DNA of 64,000 bases from Megalopta genalis (Eukaryota > Arthropoda > Insecta > Hymenoptera > Halictidae): positions 12,636,966 through 12,700,965 of the forward strand of contig NC_135022.1 in the NCBI RefSeq assembly GCF_051020955.1, given 5' to 3'. Shown in pieces: positions 48,901 to 57,899 of the stretch. Made by a program: the position numbers and the translations under genes. The notes below the pieces were generated by a model. The model saw only the letters and a program-made list of their open reading frames with translations, was not told the origin of the DNA and searched no databases. Positions within the stretch are counted from its first letter, which is position 1. Every line of letters begins with the position of its first letter.

Positions 48901-51900
48901 AAACATTTTTCCATTGACGCTTTTCTGACTCTCCACAGATCTTTGGTTTACTGGACTTTAAATCACTAACTTATCTTTTTCTTTTTTTGTATCTTTTATT
49001 GCATCTTTCACTTTTTTTCTTTATTTCTGTTAAATTGCTATTTATGCGACTTGATGTCATATTATCGTAACACAGGCACTTGCTCCTGTTGATTATTATT
49101 GTCATTATTATAGAACGTTGATCCGTCGTATGGCCGCCCAAATCGCATTTAATTAATCGAGAGCGTGCAACGTAGATTTCTCAGGACGGCTTCATATTAT
49201 ACGAGCACACCGATGTGCGGGAAATGGCGGGTTCCTCGGATCATTTGAAGCAGTTTCTTCCGTTACAAAAATGTTCTCCGAGGCACCGTTAACGAGTTAT
49301 TAACGAAAAACAGTGACCAATAAGAATCGAGTACGGCTGACGCGAGGCGGCCCAGCCACCCAGCGCACGAAGCCCAGTTCGGCTCATTGGCTCGATCGCC
49401 TCGCGCCAGTCGAGCTCGCCTCTCATTGGTCACTGTTTTTCGTTAATAACTCGTTAACGGTGCCTCGGAGAAAATTTTTGTAAAGGAAAAAGTTGCTTCG
49501 AATGACCTGAGGAACCCGTCACTTTCGGATGGCGAGACATTTTTGGGACACCCTGTATTATCGGTCAACGTCGAACAACAAGAACAGACCTCTTGCTTGC
49601 GTTAGGTGATCAAGTATCAAACGCCTAGATTTTATAGTAAAATTTATAGAGTGAACTATGCATTTCATACTTAATGACCTAATATACAAGATCATTAATT
49701 AGCTGATCACATATTCTGAAGTACTACGATTGCTAAATTTTCGTACTCCTTTGCGCCGCCTTGGAAACAAACCATCCTCTTGTTCTTCGGACTTGTGGGA
49801 CTACATTTGGCGAACATAATTGCTCAAATCTTACATGTAAAAATGCTAACCGTTGTTCTTATTCTTTGTATTTCTTTTGTAACTTACTTTTCGGTTTTAG
49901 CACTAAAGCAACCGAACACTAAAAATGACTGACGCGTGCCGCTTTATAAGAACGATAACACTGAATTTACCTAGACCCTGTGCCATTTTTATTACAACGC
50001 CTGCTCCAATGAAGAAATTTATTCAACCAATTCCAGCGAGAAAGTCTCCATAATTTCAACGATTTTAAAATGAAAAATATATGAAACCGGTTATTTTGAC
50101 CGCTGTGGTAGGTTCAGCGTTAAACTGTTTATTCATGCACTACGAACTTATTTTCTTTAGCCTTGTAACGAAAGGCCTTGAACCGCGGGTATTAAATAAA
50201 CGAAAAGGAACGAAAAAGAAAAATAATCGGCGCCTGGAACCCCGTGGACTCGCGTGAGCGATCGAATGTACTGTCGGGGATGTATTGGGTTGGCAACTAA
50301 GTAATTGCCGATTTCAGTTATAGATGTCTCTCACTCCCATTTTTATGATATTATTATTATTATTATGTTATTTTTTATTATCCGTGAGTGTTAGCAACTG
50401 GACAAATTGAATGCAGCGGTCAAGGAAAAGCGACCAGAATTGGTCGATCGTAAAGGTGTCATTTTCCAGCAGGACAATGCTAGGCCGCACACGTCTTTGT
50501 CCACTCGGCAAAAATTCATGGATATTGGTTGGGAATCGATGTTACACCCAACATATAGCCCTGATCTCGCGCCATGGGATTACCACTTATTTCGATCCCT
50601 GGACAACTCCCTTCGTGGTAAAACTTTTAACGACGAAGACGCTGTAAAATCTCACTTAACTCAGTTTTTGGCCGAAAACGATCAGACTTTCAACGAGCGT
50701 GGAATTTTCAAGTTGTCAGAGAGTTGGCAAAAGATCATCGAACAAAATGTAAAATACATTACAGCTTAAACTCCGTTCCAAGTACAAAAAAAATTTTTTA
50801 TTTCATTGAACAAATCGGCAATTACTTAGTTGCCAACCCAATAATTACAGGGAATCAGGTTTGCGAATCCAATGGTTCCGGATGAAATTCATTGCGGGCC
50901 CGGAGGAGCGCAAGAAATAGAAACCTCCGCGATGTCTCGCAACAAGGGGGCCCTGGGAATCGGGGAGAACCCATCCATTAAAACCTCGCCGAAGCAGCCT
51001 ATATCTGGACGACAATGCCTCGGTTGCGTCTCGCTTTCGATTCAAAGCAGCGTGGTATCGAGTCGCGTTTCAATCCGTTGCTAATTCCTGCCCATATTAG
51101 TCGGCCGTTCCTGAACCGTTTCCACGTATCGGCGCGAGAGCACACCGTGAAGCCCGTCCGCCCGGTCGTTTTGTCTTCTCGATCGATTATCCACTTATCC
51201 GCGGAGAACGGTCGAACCACGGTACTTTGCGAGGACCGTTCGTGTCCCAGAAGAGATCTCTATCTTCTTGCGGTGTGCTTGAAAACGAGTCCCGAGACTT
51301 TCTACGAGATAGTAAATTACGCCACGTTTAAATACCCCGCTCGTTCGTCGACCGACAAATTAGCTCTTTATTCCGCGACGCCTGACACGCGGCTCTTCGG
51401 CTCCAAGGACGTTAATGATAAATAAAAGAAGTTAATAATTAACGTTGAAATCGTGATAGCCCTTGTAGCCGATTATAAAACCTTGTTCGCGGGACAAACA
51501 GGTTATTTTTGCTCTACTTGGGTGTTCCGAGACTACTTGGGCACCCCGTATACTCGAGTAAAGGTACCATAATTTTTTTACAACGAGAATTGGGATAAAA
51601 TATGAACACCTACACGCGAACGAAGCGTGGCCGAGGCGCAGTCATAATTTTCGGGTTGTCCTGCACAATGTTACGCTTGCAGGCAAGGACTCTCGACGAG
51701 GGTCTCCTAAAATTTGCCCTTGAGCATTGTCGTTTAACAGCCTCTCGGCTTCCGTAATTCTCGTAATACATACAGCTTTCGAAAGTACTGACCTGTACAT
51801 CAATCCGCCCGTGCAGGACTCGAGCAGAGCACCGCCGAACACGCAGACATAGTACTGCGTGCAGTCGCGTGGATGAGGATAGTATCCAAACTCTTCCGGA

Positions 51901-51967
51901 CATTCGAATTCCAATGCTGCTTCGTTTCTGCTGGCTCTGGCGCTTCTCGGGATGTTTCGCTGGCATC
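27029..51967 (-). CDS. Cda5: Chitin deacetylase, Cda5 type (5' partial; alternative exons)
   Basis: Fifteen exon positions join in phase to about 817 residues ending ...NDVDSHE. Order: six-cysteine CBM14 chitin-binding domain (exons 1-2), a long Gln/Pro/Thr-rich linker (3-9), a short Cys-rich segment (10), a carbohydrate-esterase-4 deacetylase domain (11-14) and a Cys-rich tail (15). Deacetylase motifs seen: TFDD(A/S)V, HTVSH (across the 11/12 junction), RAPF, YDSS region, and LMH. Family role: secreted enzyme deacetylating chitin in cuticle or tracheal matrix. The lack of an LDLa module and the very long linker favour Cda5 over serpentine or vermiform. The signal-peptide exon is not found; it must end in phase 1 upstream of 51967, perhaps beyond the window. 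The exact group assignment is from architecture only. Confidence 0.9.
27612..28639. mobile_element. TTAA element (TTAACCCTTTGCACTCCG family) in Cda5 intron
   Basis: TTAACCCTTTGCACTCCG on the left, CGGAGTGCTAAGGGTTAA on the right. The subterminal region has two CCCCTCTCGTGGGAC repeats. It fills the intron between Cda5 exons 13 and 14. A related deletion form is at 39866-40150. Confidence 0.85.
28208..28384 (+). pseudogene. Possible piggyBac transposase N-terminal fragment
   Basis: About 58 residues starting MAKRSNTNESHD, acidic and Ser-rich (FLFDSSDSDI), then a stop. The position inside a TTAA element and the acidic composition fit a transposase N-terminus, but no diagnostic motif is present. 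Confidence 0.35.
29209..29460. repeat. ATA trinucleotide and AGTAAT hexanucleotide microsatellite
   Basis: About 75 bp of AAT units, then about 90 bp of AGTAAT units, then mixed AAT, ending 60 bp from Cda5 exon 12. Confidence 0.95.
30306..30531 (-). other. Cda5: Cda5 alternative exon 11b (deacetylase motif 1, TFDDSV)
   Basis: 226 nt, enters in phase 1 and leaves in phase 2. Acceptor CCACAG|GT, donor CTC|GTAAG. It encodes the first half of the catalytic domain from PQIVLLTFDDSVND to GHEIASHTV and is the downstream member of the alternative pair. Confidence 0.9.
30838..30893. repeat. GA-rich microsatellite
   Basis: GAGAGAAAGAGA repeats in the intron separating the two alternative Cda5 exons. 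On the transcribed minus strand this is a CT-rich tract. Confidence 0.85.
31738..31963 (-). other. Cda5: Cda5 alternative exon 11a (deacetylase motif 1, TFDDAV)
   Basis: 226 nt with the same phases as exon 11b. Acceptor ATTCAG|GT, donor CTC|GTAAGT. Its 74 full codons match exon 11b at 61 positions. Encodes PQIVLLTFDDAVND to GHEMASHTV. Confidence 0.9.
32570..32722. repeat. AT-rich tract with duplicated palindromic segment
   Basis: TATAATATAAGTATGATA with its inverse occurs twice, separated by an AT run. Confidence 0.8.
33551..33774. mobile_element. TTAA MITE (AACACTAGATTCACGG family), copy 1
   Basis: TTAACACTAGATTCACGGAA on the left, CCGTAAATCTAGTGTTA on the right; contains the short hairpin ACCCGTCATAATGACGGGT. 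The second copy is at 43528-43753. Confidence 0.75.
34050..34690. repeat. Four tandem copies of a 140-176 bp unit
   Basis: The motif GCACGAATGGAGAA with TTTTGCAACAAAAA and TGATTTTGACCGGTTTG recurs four times. Units end in TAGTTCTAGTGTTTAA, resembling TTAA element termini. It lies in the Cda5 intron between exons 10 and 11. Confidence 0.85.
34694..34942. mobile_element. TTAA element (AACACGTTCCGTGCCGAG family), copy 2
   Basis: Nearly identical to 21324-21572 over its full length. The right end is TTAA; the left flank reads ATAA. Abuts the four-copy tandem array. Confidence 0.85.
35705..35905. mobile_element. Palindromic MITE, GGGAAGAGGAGATACGAT family
   Basis: Inverted arms beginning AGTAAATTCTTCCTAATTGG and ending GGCAGAATTTACT. 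A second, shorter copy is at 35985-36133. Confidence 0.7.
37738..37956. mobile_element. Palindromic MITE, same family
   Basis: TTTTCCTTCAGCTTGTGAAC on the left is mirrored by TTTGCAAGCTGAAGGACAA on the right, with the GGAGATACGATTATTCGAG core. Confidence 0.75.
38020..38235. repeat. TA/TAATAT low-complexity tract
   Basis: Almost pure A/T in the Cda5 intron between exons 8 and 9. Confidence 0.9.
39866..40150. mobile_element. TTAA MITE related to 27612-28639
   Basis: Ends TTAACCCTTTAATTAA and AGTGTAAAGGGTTAA. The right subterminal CCCTCAGAGGGGACAT plus GATATGCTAGAATTATGA matches the left end of 27612-28639 in inverse orientation. Confidence 0.8.
40231..40551. mobile_element. Foldback MITE copy 5 (internally shortened)
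   Basis: CAGGGTGTCCCAAAAATGTC on the left. It lacks about 45 bp of the left arm, and its right end decays into GGGACAATTGCG. Confidence 0.8.
41220..41385. repeat. ATTTT/ATTTC pentamer tract
   Basis: TTTATTTCAT repeats in the Cda5 intron between exons 3 and 4. Confidence 0.85.
41400..41640. mobile_element. Half copy of the 8556-9002 palindromic MITE family
   Basis: Shares AATTTCGTTATACATTT and AATCCTCGTTATACACTC, with CTTATTGTCAGTTTTG; no mirrored arm. Confidence 0.6.
41990..42235. repeat. Two-copy direct repeat, period about 121 bp
   Basis: ATCGTGGCCTACAGGGATGG through AACTAACA and TGGTAATAGCTTTA repeats once with few changes. Confidence 0.85.
42868..42930. repeat. CT dinucleotide microsatellite
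   Basis: About 16 uninterrupted CT units followed by imperfect ones. Confidence 0.95.
43087..43431. mobile_element. Foldback MITE copy 6 (variant arm)
   Basis: CAGGGTGTCTCATAATTATG on the left, ATAATTATGGAACACCCTG on the right, TA on both sides. Same variant class as copy 2. Confidence 0.85.
43528..43753. mobile_element. TTAA MITE (AACACTAGATTCACGG family), copy 2
   Basis: TTAACGTTAGATTTATGGAA on the left, CTCCGTAAATCTACTGTTAA on the right; collinear with 33551-33774. Confidence 0.8.
43819..44370 (+). mobile_element. Deleted mariner-like element
   Basis: Inverted ends GGTCTACCGGAAAGTTCTG and CAGAACTTTCCGGTAGACC, with TA at 43817-43818 and 44371-44372. It keeps only the C-terminal transposase region. 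Confidence 0.85.
43999..44325 (+). pseudogene. Mariner transposase C-terminal fragment (SPDLAPSDYHLF)
   Basis: About 108 residues: NARPHAALATRQK, HPPYSPDLAPSDYHLF, then a helical tail to the stop. NARPH and SPDLAPxDYHLF are mariner catalytic-domain signatures. The N-terminal DNA-binding region and first catalytic Asp are deleted, and the usual QDNARPH reads DVNARPH. Confidence 0.85.
44504..44642 (+). mobile_element. Solo 3' end of the same mariner-like element
   Basis: Repeats the last about 140 bp of 43819-44370, from ATTTACAAGTTGCCATCGCG to the GGTCTACCGG-type end, with a CCGGGAAG variant terminus. Confidence 0.85.
44645..44888. mobile_element. Palindromic MITE (ATGAGCCGTTTATTTTGAAA family), copy 1
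   Basis: Inverted ends ATGAGCCGTTTATTTTGAAA and TTTCAAATTAAACGGCTCAT with an internal AAGTGGCATAAGTCACTT hairpin. Directly abuts the solo mariner end. The second copy is at 54824-55009, a relic at 59640-59735. Confidence 0.85.
45058..45415 (-). other. Cda5: Cda5 exon 3 (glutamine-rich linker)
   Basis: 358 nt, minus, phase 2 in and 0 out (donor GCC|GTAAGT). Encodes a Gln/His-rich run, QPLPITTTPTPIP, and a charged tail (YHEDEYEP). This repetitive segment is expected to vary in length between alleles. Confidence 0.8.
46689..46784 (-). other. Cda5: Cda5 exon 2 (second part of CBM14)
   Basis: 96 nt, minus. HELQTCDWPRNVGC supplies cysteines 5 and 6 of the chitin-binding domain, followed by SGGGSASKESEEDP. 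The splice to exon 1 creates the serine in MYS|HELQ. Confidence 0.9.
46955..47070. repeat. ATTTAA/TTTTGATTTAA low-complexity tract
   Basis: Repeats of TTATTTTGATTTAAG in the Cda5 intron between exons 1 and 2. The surrounding 47.0-49.2 kb has no recognised gene. Confidence 0.8.
49219..49555. mobile_element. Foldback MITE copy 7 (left end truncated)
   Basis: Starts at GGAAATGGCGGGTTCC without the terminal CAGGGTGTCCC. The right end GGGACACCCTG is intact and followed by TA. Confidence 0.85.
50285..50841 (+). mobile_element. Deleted mariner-like element (TTGGGTTGGCAACTAAG family)
   Basis: Inverted ends TTGGGTTGGCAACTAAGTAA and TTACTTAGTTGCCAACCCAA, TA on both sides. Internal deletion leaves 557 bp. 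Confidence 0.9.
50407..50769 (+). pseudogene. Mariner transposase C-terminal fragment (SPDLAPWDYHLF)
   Basis: About 120 residues with VIFQQDNARPHTSLSTRQK and HPTYSPDLAPWDYHLF, so the second and third catalytic Asp remain. The reading frame is intact to its natural stop, but the N-terminal half is deleted. A different mariner lineage from 43999-44325, judged by its termini. Confidence 0.9.
51793..51967 (-). other. Cda5: Cda5 exon 1 found (first part of CBM14)
   Basis: 175 nt, minus. FECPEEFGYYPHPRDC, TQYYVCVFGGALLESC and TGGLMY give cysteines 1-4 of a CBM14 peritrophin-type domain. Acceptor CCGCAG at 51968-51973, donor AG|GTCAGT. Confidence 0.9.
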
Positions 51968-52379
51968 CTGCGGACACACAATCACATTTCGCGTTAGCGC
52001 ACCCATTCCCATAAACGTAACGCGGATATTTGCTCGCACTCCCGTTCTCATGGATTGTTTTCCGGAACAAACTCCGCTCGCCGAGCAAACGCTTCTTTAT
52101 GGGCAAACCGGAGTAGAGTCGTTAACGTCTTCGCAATCGCTACGAATGCGTAAAGATCGATCGATCGTAGTTTCGTTTCGAACGCACGTTAGGCGCGGAA
52201 CGGTGGATTTTTTGATGACAAAATAACTCTGCTATTGGATAATTTTGATTATTTTATTTATGAATTTCTTCAACATATTTTTTAGGATGATCCTAGTTAA
52301 GTTTTTCTGTACATCTTAATTTAATTTAATTACATTTAATTTTGTTTAATTTTTATTTTTATTTTAATTTGATTTTTAT

Positions 52380-52516
52380 ATCATATTGTATTGTATTGTA
52401 TTATACTATACTGTATTGTATTGTATTGTATTGTATTGTATTATATTGTATTGTACTGTATTGTATTGTATTGTATTGTATTATATTGTACCGTATTGTA
52501 TTGTATTGTATTGCAT
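52380..52516. repeat. TATTG pentanucleotide microsatellite
   Basis: About 25 TATTG-type units with ACT/ATA interruptions, directly beside foldback copy 8. Confidence 0.95.
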
Positions 52517-52536
52517 TATATTTAATTCATATTATA

Positions 52537-52900
52537 CAGGGTGCCCCAAAAATGTCTCGCAATCCGAAAGTGGCGGGTTTCTCAGGTCATTCGAAGCAAC
52601 TTTTTCCTTTACAAAAATTTTCTCCGAGGCAACGTTAACGAGTTATTAACGAAAAACAGTGACCAATGAGAGGCGAGCTCAGCCGGCGCGAGGGGACCGA
52701 GCCAATGAGCCGAACTGGGTTTCGTGCGCTGGTTGGCTGGGCCGCCTCGCGTCAGTCGTACTCGATTCTTATTTATCACCGTTTTTCGTTAATAACTCGT
52801 TAACGGTGCCTCGGGGAAAATTTTTGTAAAGGAAGAAACTGCTTCAAATGATCCGAGGAATTCGCCATTACCGGATTGCGAGACATTTTTGGGACACCCT
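52537..52900. mobile_element. Foldback MITE copy 8
   Basis: CAGGGTGCCCCAAAAATGTC on the left, GGGACACCCT on the right, full palindrome; the terminal TG of the right end is lost. Confidence 0.85.
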
Positions 52901-53004
52901 AATCAAACGTGTGAAAATTTAAATGAATTTTTCTGCAACTAGTTGATGAAGTAACAATATTTTTACTCATGGTCCAAACGGTGTCGAGCCCCGCCGTTCA
53001 AATG

Positions 53005-53287
53005 TTAACCCTTTGCACTCGAGTGGCGACTCCGAGGCGATATCAAAAATCGTTATATCGTTATATTAATTCATATATAAACAAATATGTTATATGTTTC
53101 AAAATAATTTTAACATCGTCGAATTTGTTTACATTTAAAAAACATTACGAAGCGCATGTGTTGCTCGAGTCACAAAATTCAATGTCGTATGCATAAAATG
53201 CGGTAAGTTATGCGAAATGGAAACACTATAGAACGAAGAAACTATCTCAGATTTCGAGTTAAAGTCGCTTCGAGTGCAAATGGTTAA
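53005..53287. mobile_element. TTAA MITE (TTAACCCTTTGCACTC family)
   Basis: TTAACCCTTTGCACTCGAGT on the left, CGAGTGCAAATGGTTAA on the right; same family as 5770-6008. Confidence 0.85.
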
Positions 53288-54129
53288 AGGACACTGTCAT
53301 GGGAACACTAGTTGACAATGAGAATGATCGCGTCGCGACGACCGGGCCGTGAAAGTCTAAAAATTTGCTATTCATAGGGGATCGCCGGTTCTTATCTGGC
53401 GCAGTCGAGGGGTTAAGTGGACGTTAGGCGAGTTATTAGCGGCAATGTTTCGTGCGGCCGCGGCCGCGGCCGGTGTATCGGTGCACGAAACGGCCGCAAT
53501 GAAACGTGAGCGGTGTACGAAGCGGTGGATTGCGCAACCGAGAATAAGTAACCGGATTTTTGGTCGACCTTGCGCCGGTGCGTACCCGAGAAACTCGGAC
53601 ACCAGCGTTCGCGAATGCTTGCGAATGCTCGCGAAACCGCCTGGACGGCGCCGAGACGCTCTTATCATCCTCGGCGGGAGCTCGGCGCCGAATTTTTCGT
53701 AATCTGCCGTGCGTACTCGTTAACCGGCAATATTTCTTATTTGTTCAGCCGGCCAATGGAAAGTGTCTTCTGATTGGTGAGAAATCGATGGGAATACAAA
53801 CAGGTTTCAGTATTTATATAATGATAAAAATTTATATATTAGTGAATCTTTGATTCGTGCAGATGGATTATCAAATATTAAATAAATTTATATACGCGAT
53901 TAGCCCTTTGTTACACAAGACGTAATGATACATAAATAAAAGGACATTGATTAGCTGAGGCTCAGCTGCTGAACAATTTTCGCAATTGTTGCTTTAAACT
54001 GCAGTTCGGTATTATTCTCGGATTCTTTCGAATAAATATTTATCTAAGATAATTATCCGAATGAATTCATTTTAGCCGAACATTTCAATCGAATAATTCA
54101 CTATTCGTCATAAATTATTCCATTCTGTT

Positions 54130-54250
54130 CTTATATTATTCTATTCGAATAATTCTTAGTTCTAAAATTCTTTATTCGAATAATTCTTTGTTCGAAAATT
54201 CTTTATTCGAATAATTCTTTGTCCGAAAATTCTTTATTCGAACAATTCGA
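54130..54250. repeat. Tandem repeat of about 36 bp (TTCGAATAATTC)
   Basis: TTATTCGAATAATTCTTTG with AAAATTC recurs three to four times. Confidence 0.85.
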
Positions 54251-54288
54251 AACAATAATATGGACGAAATATATCGATGAACTATAAA

Positions 54289-54310
54289 AAAACACACACA
54301 CACACACACA
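54289..54310. repeat. CA dinucleotide microsatellite
   Basis: About 11 uninterrupted AC units. Confidence 0.95.
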
Positions 54311-54669
54311 TTATGTTTTATGATTTTTATTCAAATCAATTATTTTCCGTATGGATTTCTGTACGAATAAATTCTTATTCGAACAAGATTTTAATCCGAT
54401 TTGAATCGGACGAATAAAATGTTGCCCGACTTTGCTTCAAACATGCATATCTGACTGGCCAAAAATGTCAATGTATTCGTGTGCATAAGGTTGACATTAT
54501 TAATCCTACGATCGATGCAATCGAAATATCCATTGTTTCCCGGTGTGTTTCAGCACGCAGCAGGGAGAAATCACGCATTCTCCAGGTAGGTACATTTAGT
54601 GGGAATAATTCAACGATCGAGGGTCATGCAATTAGATATCGTCACGCGAACACGATATCGATCATTTTC

Positions 54670-54815
54670 AATTTACGCATAATATATTATAATATATTTA
54701 TATTATATTATTATTTATATTATATTATTATTTATATTATATTATAATATTATTATAATATATTTATATTATATTATTATTTATATTATATTATAATATT
54801 ATTATAATATATTTA
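54670..54815. repeat. TATTATATTA tract with duplicated 60-bp block
   Basis: ATATTTATATTATATTATTA blocks repeated with ATAATATTATTATAATATAT. Confidence 0.85.
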
Positions 54816-54823
54816 CGCAATAT

Positions 54824-55009
54824 ATGAGCCGTTTATTTTGAAAGTGGCATAAGTCACTTTACCGCGATGAAAAGTGGTGAGATAACAAATACAAGTAAAT
54901 CTTCTCGAAAGTTAGCATCCATATTTTGAAACGTGTTGAAACGCAAACCCTTAAATATATCGACTTAAAAACAAACCGACTTATGCCACTTTCAAAATAA
55001 ACGACTCAT
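54824..55009. mobile_element. Palindromic MITE (ATGAGCCGTTTATTTTGAAA family), copy 2
   Basis: Inverted ends ATGAGCCGTTTATTTTGAAA and TTTCAAAATAAACGACTCAT. The interior is inverted relative to copy 1, as expected of a palindromic element. Confidence 0.85.
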
Positions 55010-55113
55010 ATAATCCATAAGTACAGTATACAATGCACAAGCACAATTATGCATAAGTACAATATGCACAAAGTAATGCTGTAACATGAAAGTACTAAAT
55101 CCAGGATGACGCA

Positions 55114-55356
55114 GTGAAAGAGATCGCGTGTGCGAAGACGCGCTCGCGAGCAGAAGAAAACGACTGTTTTGTAATGGTAATTAGCAATCATAAGAACACG
55201 GTTTACACGGTTTCGTTGCCAGCTCAGCAGCTGGAGAAGCAGCTCAAGGTACACACCGGTATCAGCGACCCCCTGGCGAGGCTGCGCGGCTGCAACGCCT
55301 TGCGAAACCTCGAGGAAATCATTCGAAATGGACACGGCCTGCTCTTCAACGAGTAA
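55114..55356 (+). other. Unrecognised 80-codon frame with coding-like codon use
   Basis: The second half (SLPAQQLEKQLK to RNGHGLLFNE) ends most codons in G or C and reads like a real amphipathic protein segment. Neighbouring DNA is AT-rich. The opposite strand is also open here as part of a 278-codon frame. I recognise no family. It could be an exon, a retro-derived fragment or chance. Confidence 0.25.
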
Positions 55357-56131
55357 TAATATTTCGTCGGATGCGAATCGATCCGTTCGCAACTCGTTTT
55401 CCGCCGTTGTGTCCCGGCCGAGGACCGCGTCGATTATCCCGTTGAAGGTTTCTGGCACATCGTGCGGTATCGTATGGTATCGTGGGACTGCGGCACCGCC
55501 GGCGACCGACGAATTGATTTGTTGGAAACGTGACTTGCGCCATTCCTGGCCGCACATTCGACGTGAGAATATGTGTCCGTAGAACAACGCCGCCGAGCGC
55601 GGCCCGTTTACATGGAAATTCTTACTTCCACTTTTACTTGGTATTTCGCGAGCTGCTCCCGTGTTCGCTCCGATATCTCGGATATCCATTATCCGATACA
55701 GTATCGTCGACAGAGTTATGTCAAAGCCCCGCGGAAAGAGCTGTCCGCGTTCGTTCGCGCTGTTACGTGCCTCGAAACGGCGCTCACGGCCGCGTCGAAG
55801 GGTCGTGTTCGGCACGATGAAAACGGGCAATAACGGTAACAACGGTGGAAAAACGGATTTCCACGCGGCGATAACATCGATCCACGCAGCCGCGTAAATG
55901 CCAGTTTACCGAATTCGGAATGTTGCGTGCGCGGAGAAACAAGACCGCGTCGACGATATAATTGGAACAATCGGCGCGCGGCCGTCCACTGTGTCGTTCC
56001 GACACGTTCCGGCTCGCTTATTTACTATTTACTTATCGTTTCGTGTTTCTTTTGTTAATTGTCCCGCTAAGGCAGTGGCCAGGACGTGAATAGCATCGGA
56101 AGCCAGCTTCGGGTCGGAGCGTTTTTAACGA

Positions 56132-57246
56132 TGAAAGGCTCGGTGTAACGGGACAGGCTCGCCCGTTTTCCAGGCACCCAAACTTCGCAATCCGTTTTCG
56201 TACCTGGCTAATCATTATCTCTTCGACTCGCTGCCGGTTTTGTTGTCCAGTGTCAGCCGTGCCGCAGGTACAAGGAAAATGCTAAGTATATATTTTTATG
56301 CAGGGTATCCATTTTTTAGCGTTAAACCCTCGACAGCGGTTCTAGGGCTGTTTAAAAAGCGTCTTGCAATCCAGAGATGGGGAGTTTCCCAGGTCGTTTG
56401 AAGTAATCTTTTCCTTGGCGAAAATGGAATCTGCAGGTTTGTTGGCGAGCTATTAGCGAGAAACAGTGACTAATGAGAGGCTCACGGTACGAAATTGATT
56501 CATTCTTAGAGCTCGGTGTAATGGGACAGACACCCAAACTTCGCAATCCGTTTTCGTACCTGGCTAATCATTATCTCTTCGACTCGCTGTCGGTTTTGTT
56601 GTCCAGTGTCAGCCGTGCCGCAGGTACAAGGAAAATGCCAAGTATATATTTTTATGCAGGGTATCCATTTTTTAGCGTTAAACCCTCGACAGCGGTTCTA
56701 GGGCTGTTTAAAAAGCGTCTTGCAATCCAGAGATGGGGAGTTTCCCAGGTCGTTTGAAGTAATCTTTCCCTTGGCGAAAATGGAATCTGCAGGTTTGTTG
56801 GCGAGCTATTAGCGAGAAACAGTGACTAATGAGAGGCTCACGGTACGAAATTGATTCATTCTTAGAGCTCGGTGTAATGGGACAGACACCCAAACTTCGT
56901 AATCCGTTTTCATACCTCGCTAATCATTATCTCTTCGACTCGCTGCCAGTTTTGTGGTCCAGTGTCAGCCGTGCCGCAAAAAAACACGGCCTACCTGATA
57001 ATACTATGGCCTTTTGTTCCGCAGGTACAAGGAAAATACTAAGTATATATTTTTATGCAGGGTATCCATTTTTTAGAGTTGAACTTTCGACAGCGGTTAG
57101 GGCTGTTTAAAAAGCGTCTCGCAATTTAGTAATGGGGAGTTTCCCAGGTCATTTGGCGGAAATGGAATCTGCATCTTTGTTGGCGAGCTATTAGCGAGAA
57201 ACAGTGACTAACGAGAGGCTCGCAGTACGAACTTGATTCGTTTTTA
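56132..57246. repeat. Three tandem copies of a unit of about 356-383 bp
   Basis: Unit starts (GTGTAA(C/T)GGGACAG) at 56132, 56515 and 56871. Each unit holds GTTAAACCCTCGACAGCGG (altered in the third) and a half-foldback (CTTGCAATCCAGAGATGGGG). The second and third are 356 bp apart. Confidence 0.9.
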
Positions 57247-57639
57247 GAGAGTAGTTGGCTGAAACTTCACATAGATTCTTTGAAATTTCATGCCATTTAC
57301 GTTTTTTGTATCAGACCGCCACACATTATTTAACCCCTTGCCGTACTTTAACGAGTCCGACACATGAAAATTTCTAGTAATAACTTACTGAGTATAGATG
57401 TTATTCTATCCTTTAAAATTGGAATAAAACTCTAATCTCTTGACATCAATATTTAAGCATTCGAGTAGATTTAGGCACACGATAAGCATCAATTTTCTTT
57501 CCCTTCTACGAAATGATTGCGATCGAAAAATTCCTAATCGCAGCAACTGCGATGAAAATGGTATGTCAAGCGATTAATATTCGACGCGTAGAAACATTGC
57601 GGCGAACAAAAATAAAGCGACATTCGATTCGACGAGAGG

Positions 57640-57870
57640 CGTTTATTATTCGAAATTACTACAAACTCGGCGAAAGTTATGCAGAAGTTTCTAGAGAATT
57701 TCGCACGAAGAATACGAAAGAGAGAGAACCGTCCACCGAGAGCGCACAAATCGAAAGAATAATTGAACAAATTTGAGGAATATTATGGTTCGCTCGCGGA
57801 AAAAGTTAGGAAACAACATCGTCGCAGCGTTTCGTTCCGAAGGAAAGAATTGACGTAAAGAATTCGAGAA
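57640..57870 (+). pseudogene. Frameshifted transposase N-terminal relic (DUF4817-like helix-turn-helix)
   Basis: The first frame reads REAFIIRNYYKLGESYAEVS followed by REFRTKN, then IERIIEQ and a stop. One frame over it resumes KFEEYYGSLAEKV and KQHRRSV. The F-I-x-x-Y-Y-x-x-G-x-S-Y-x-x-V-x-x-x-F pattern and following HRRSV are features of the helix-turn-helix module found at the start of some insect DNA transposases. A frameshift near 57770 breaks it. The family name is from memory of the motif, not a search. Confidence 0.55.
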
Positions 57871-57899
57871 GCAAGGTAGATATGTACACTGAACGTTTG

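Larger units (their letters stand above)
51968..55100. other. Region without a recognised gene, upstream of Cda5 exon 1
   Basis: Holds the microsatellite, foldback and TTAA element listed here. 53380-53700 is GC-rich with no domain-bearing frame. The missing Cda5 signal-peptide exon could lie here or further right; no Met-hydrophobic frame with a phase-1 donor could be picked out with confidence. Confidence 0.4.

Noticed and set aside
55006..55842. 278-codon minus-strand frame
   Set aside because: Runs into a palindromic MITE edge and AT repeats, with no domain or signal peptide that I recognise; kept only as part of the unknown-frame note at 55114-55356.
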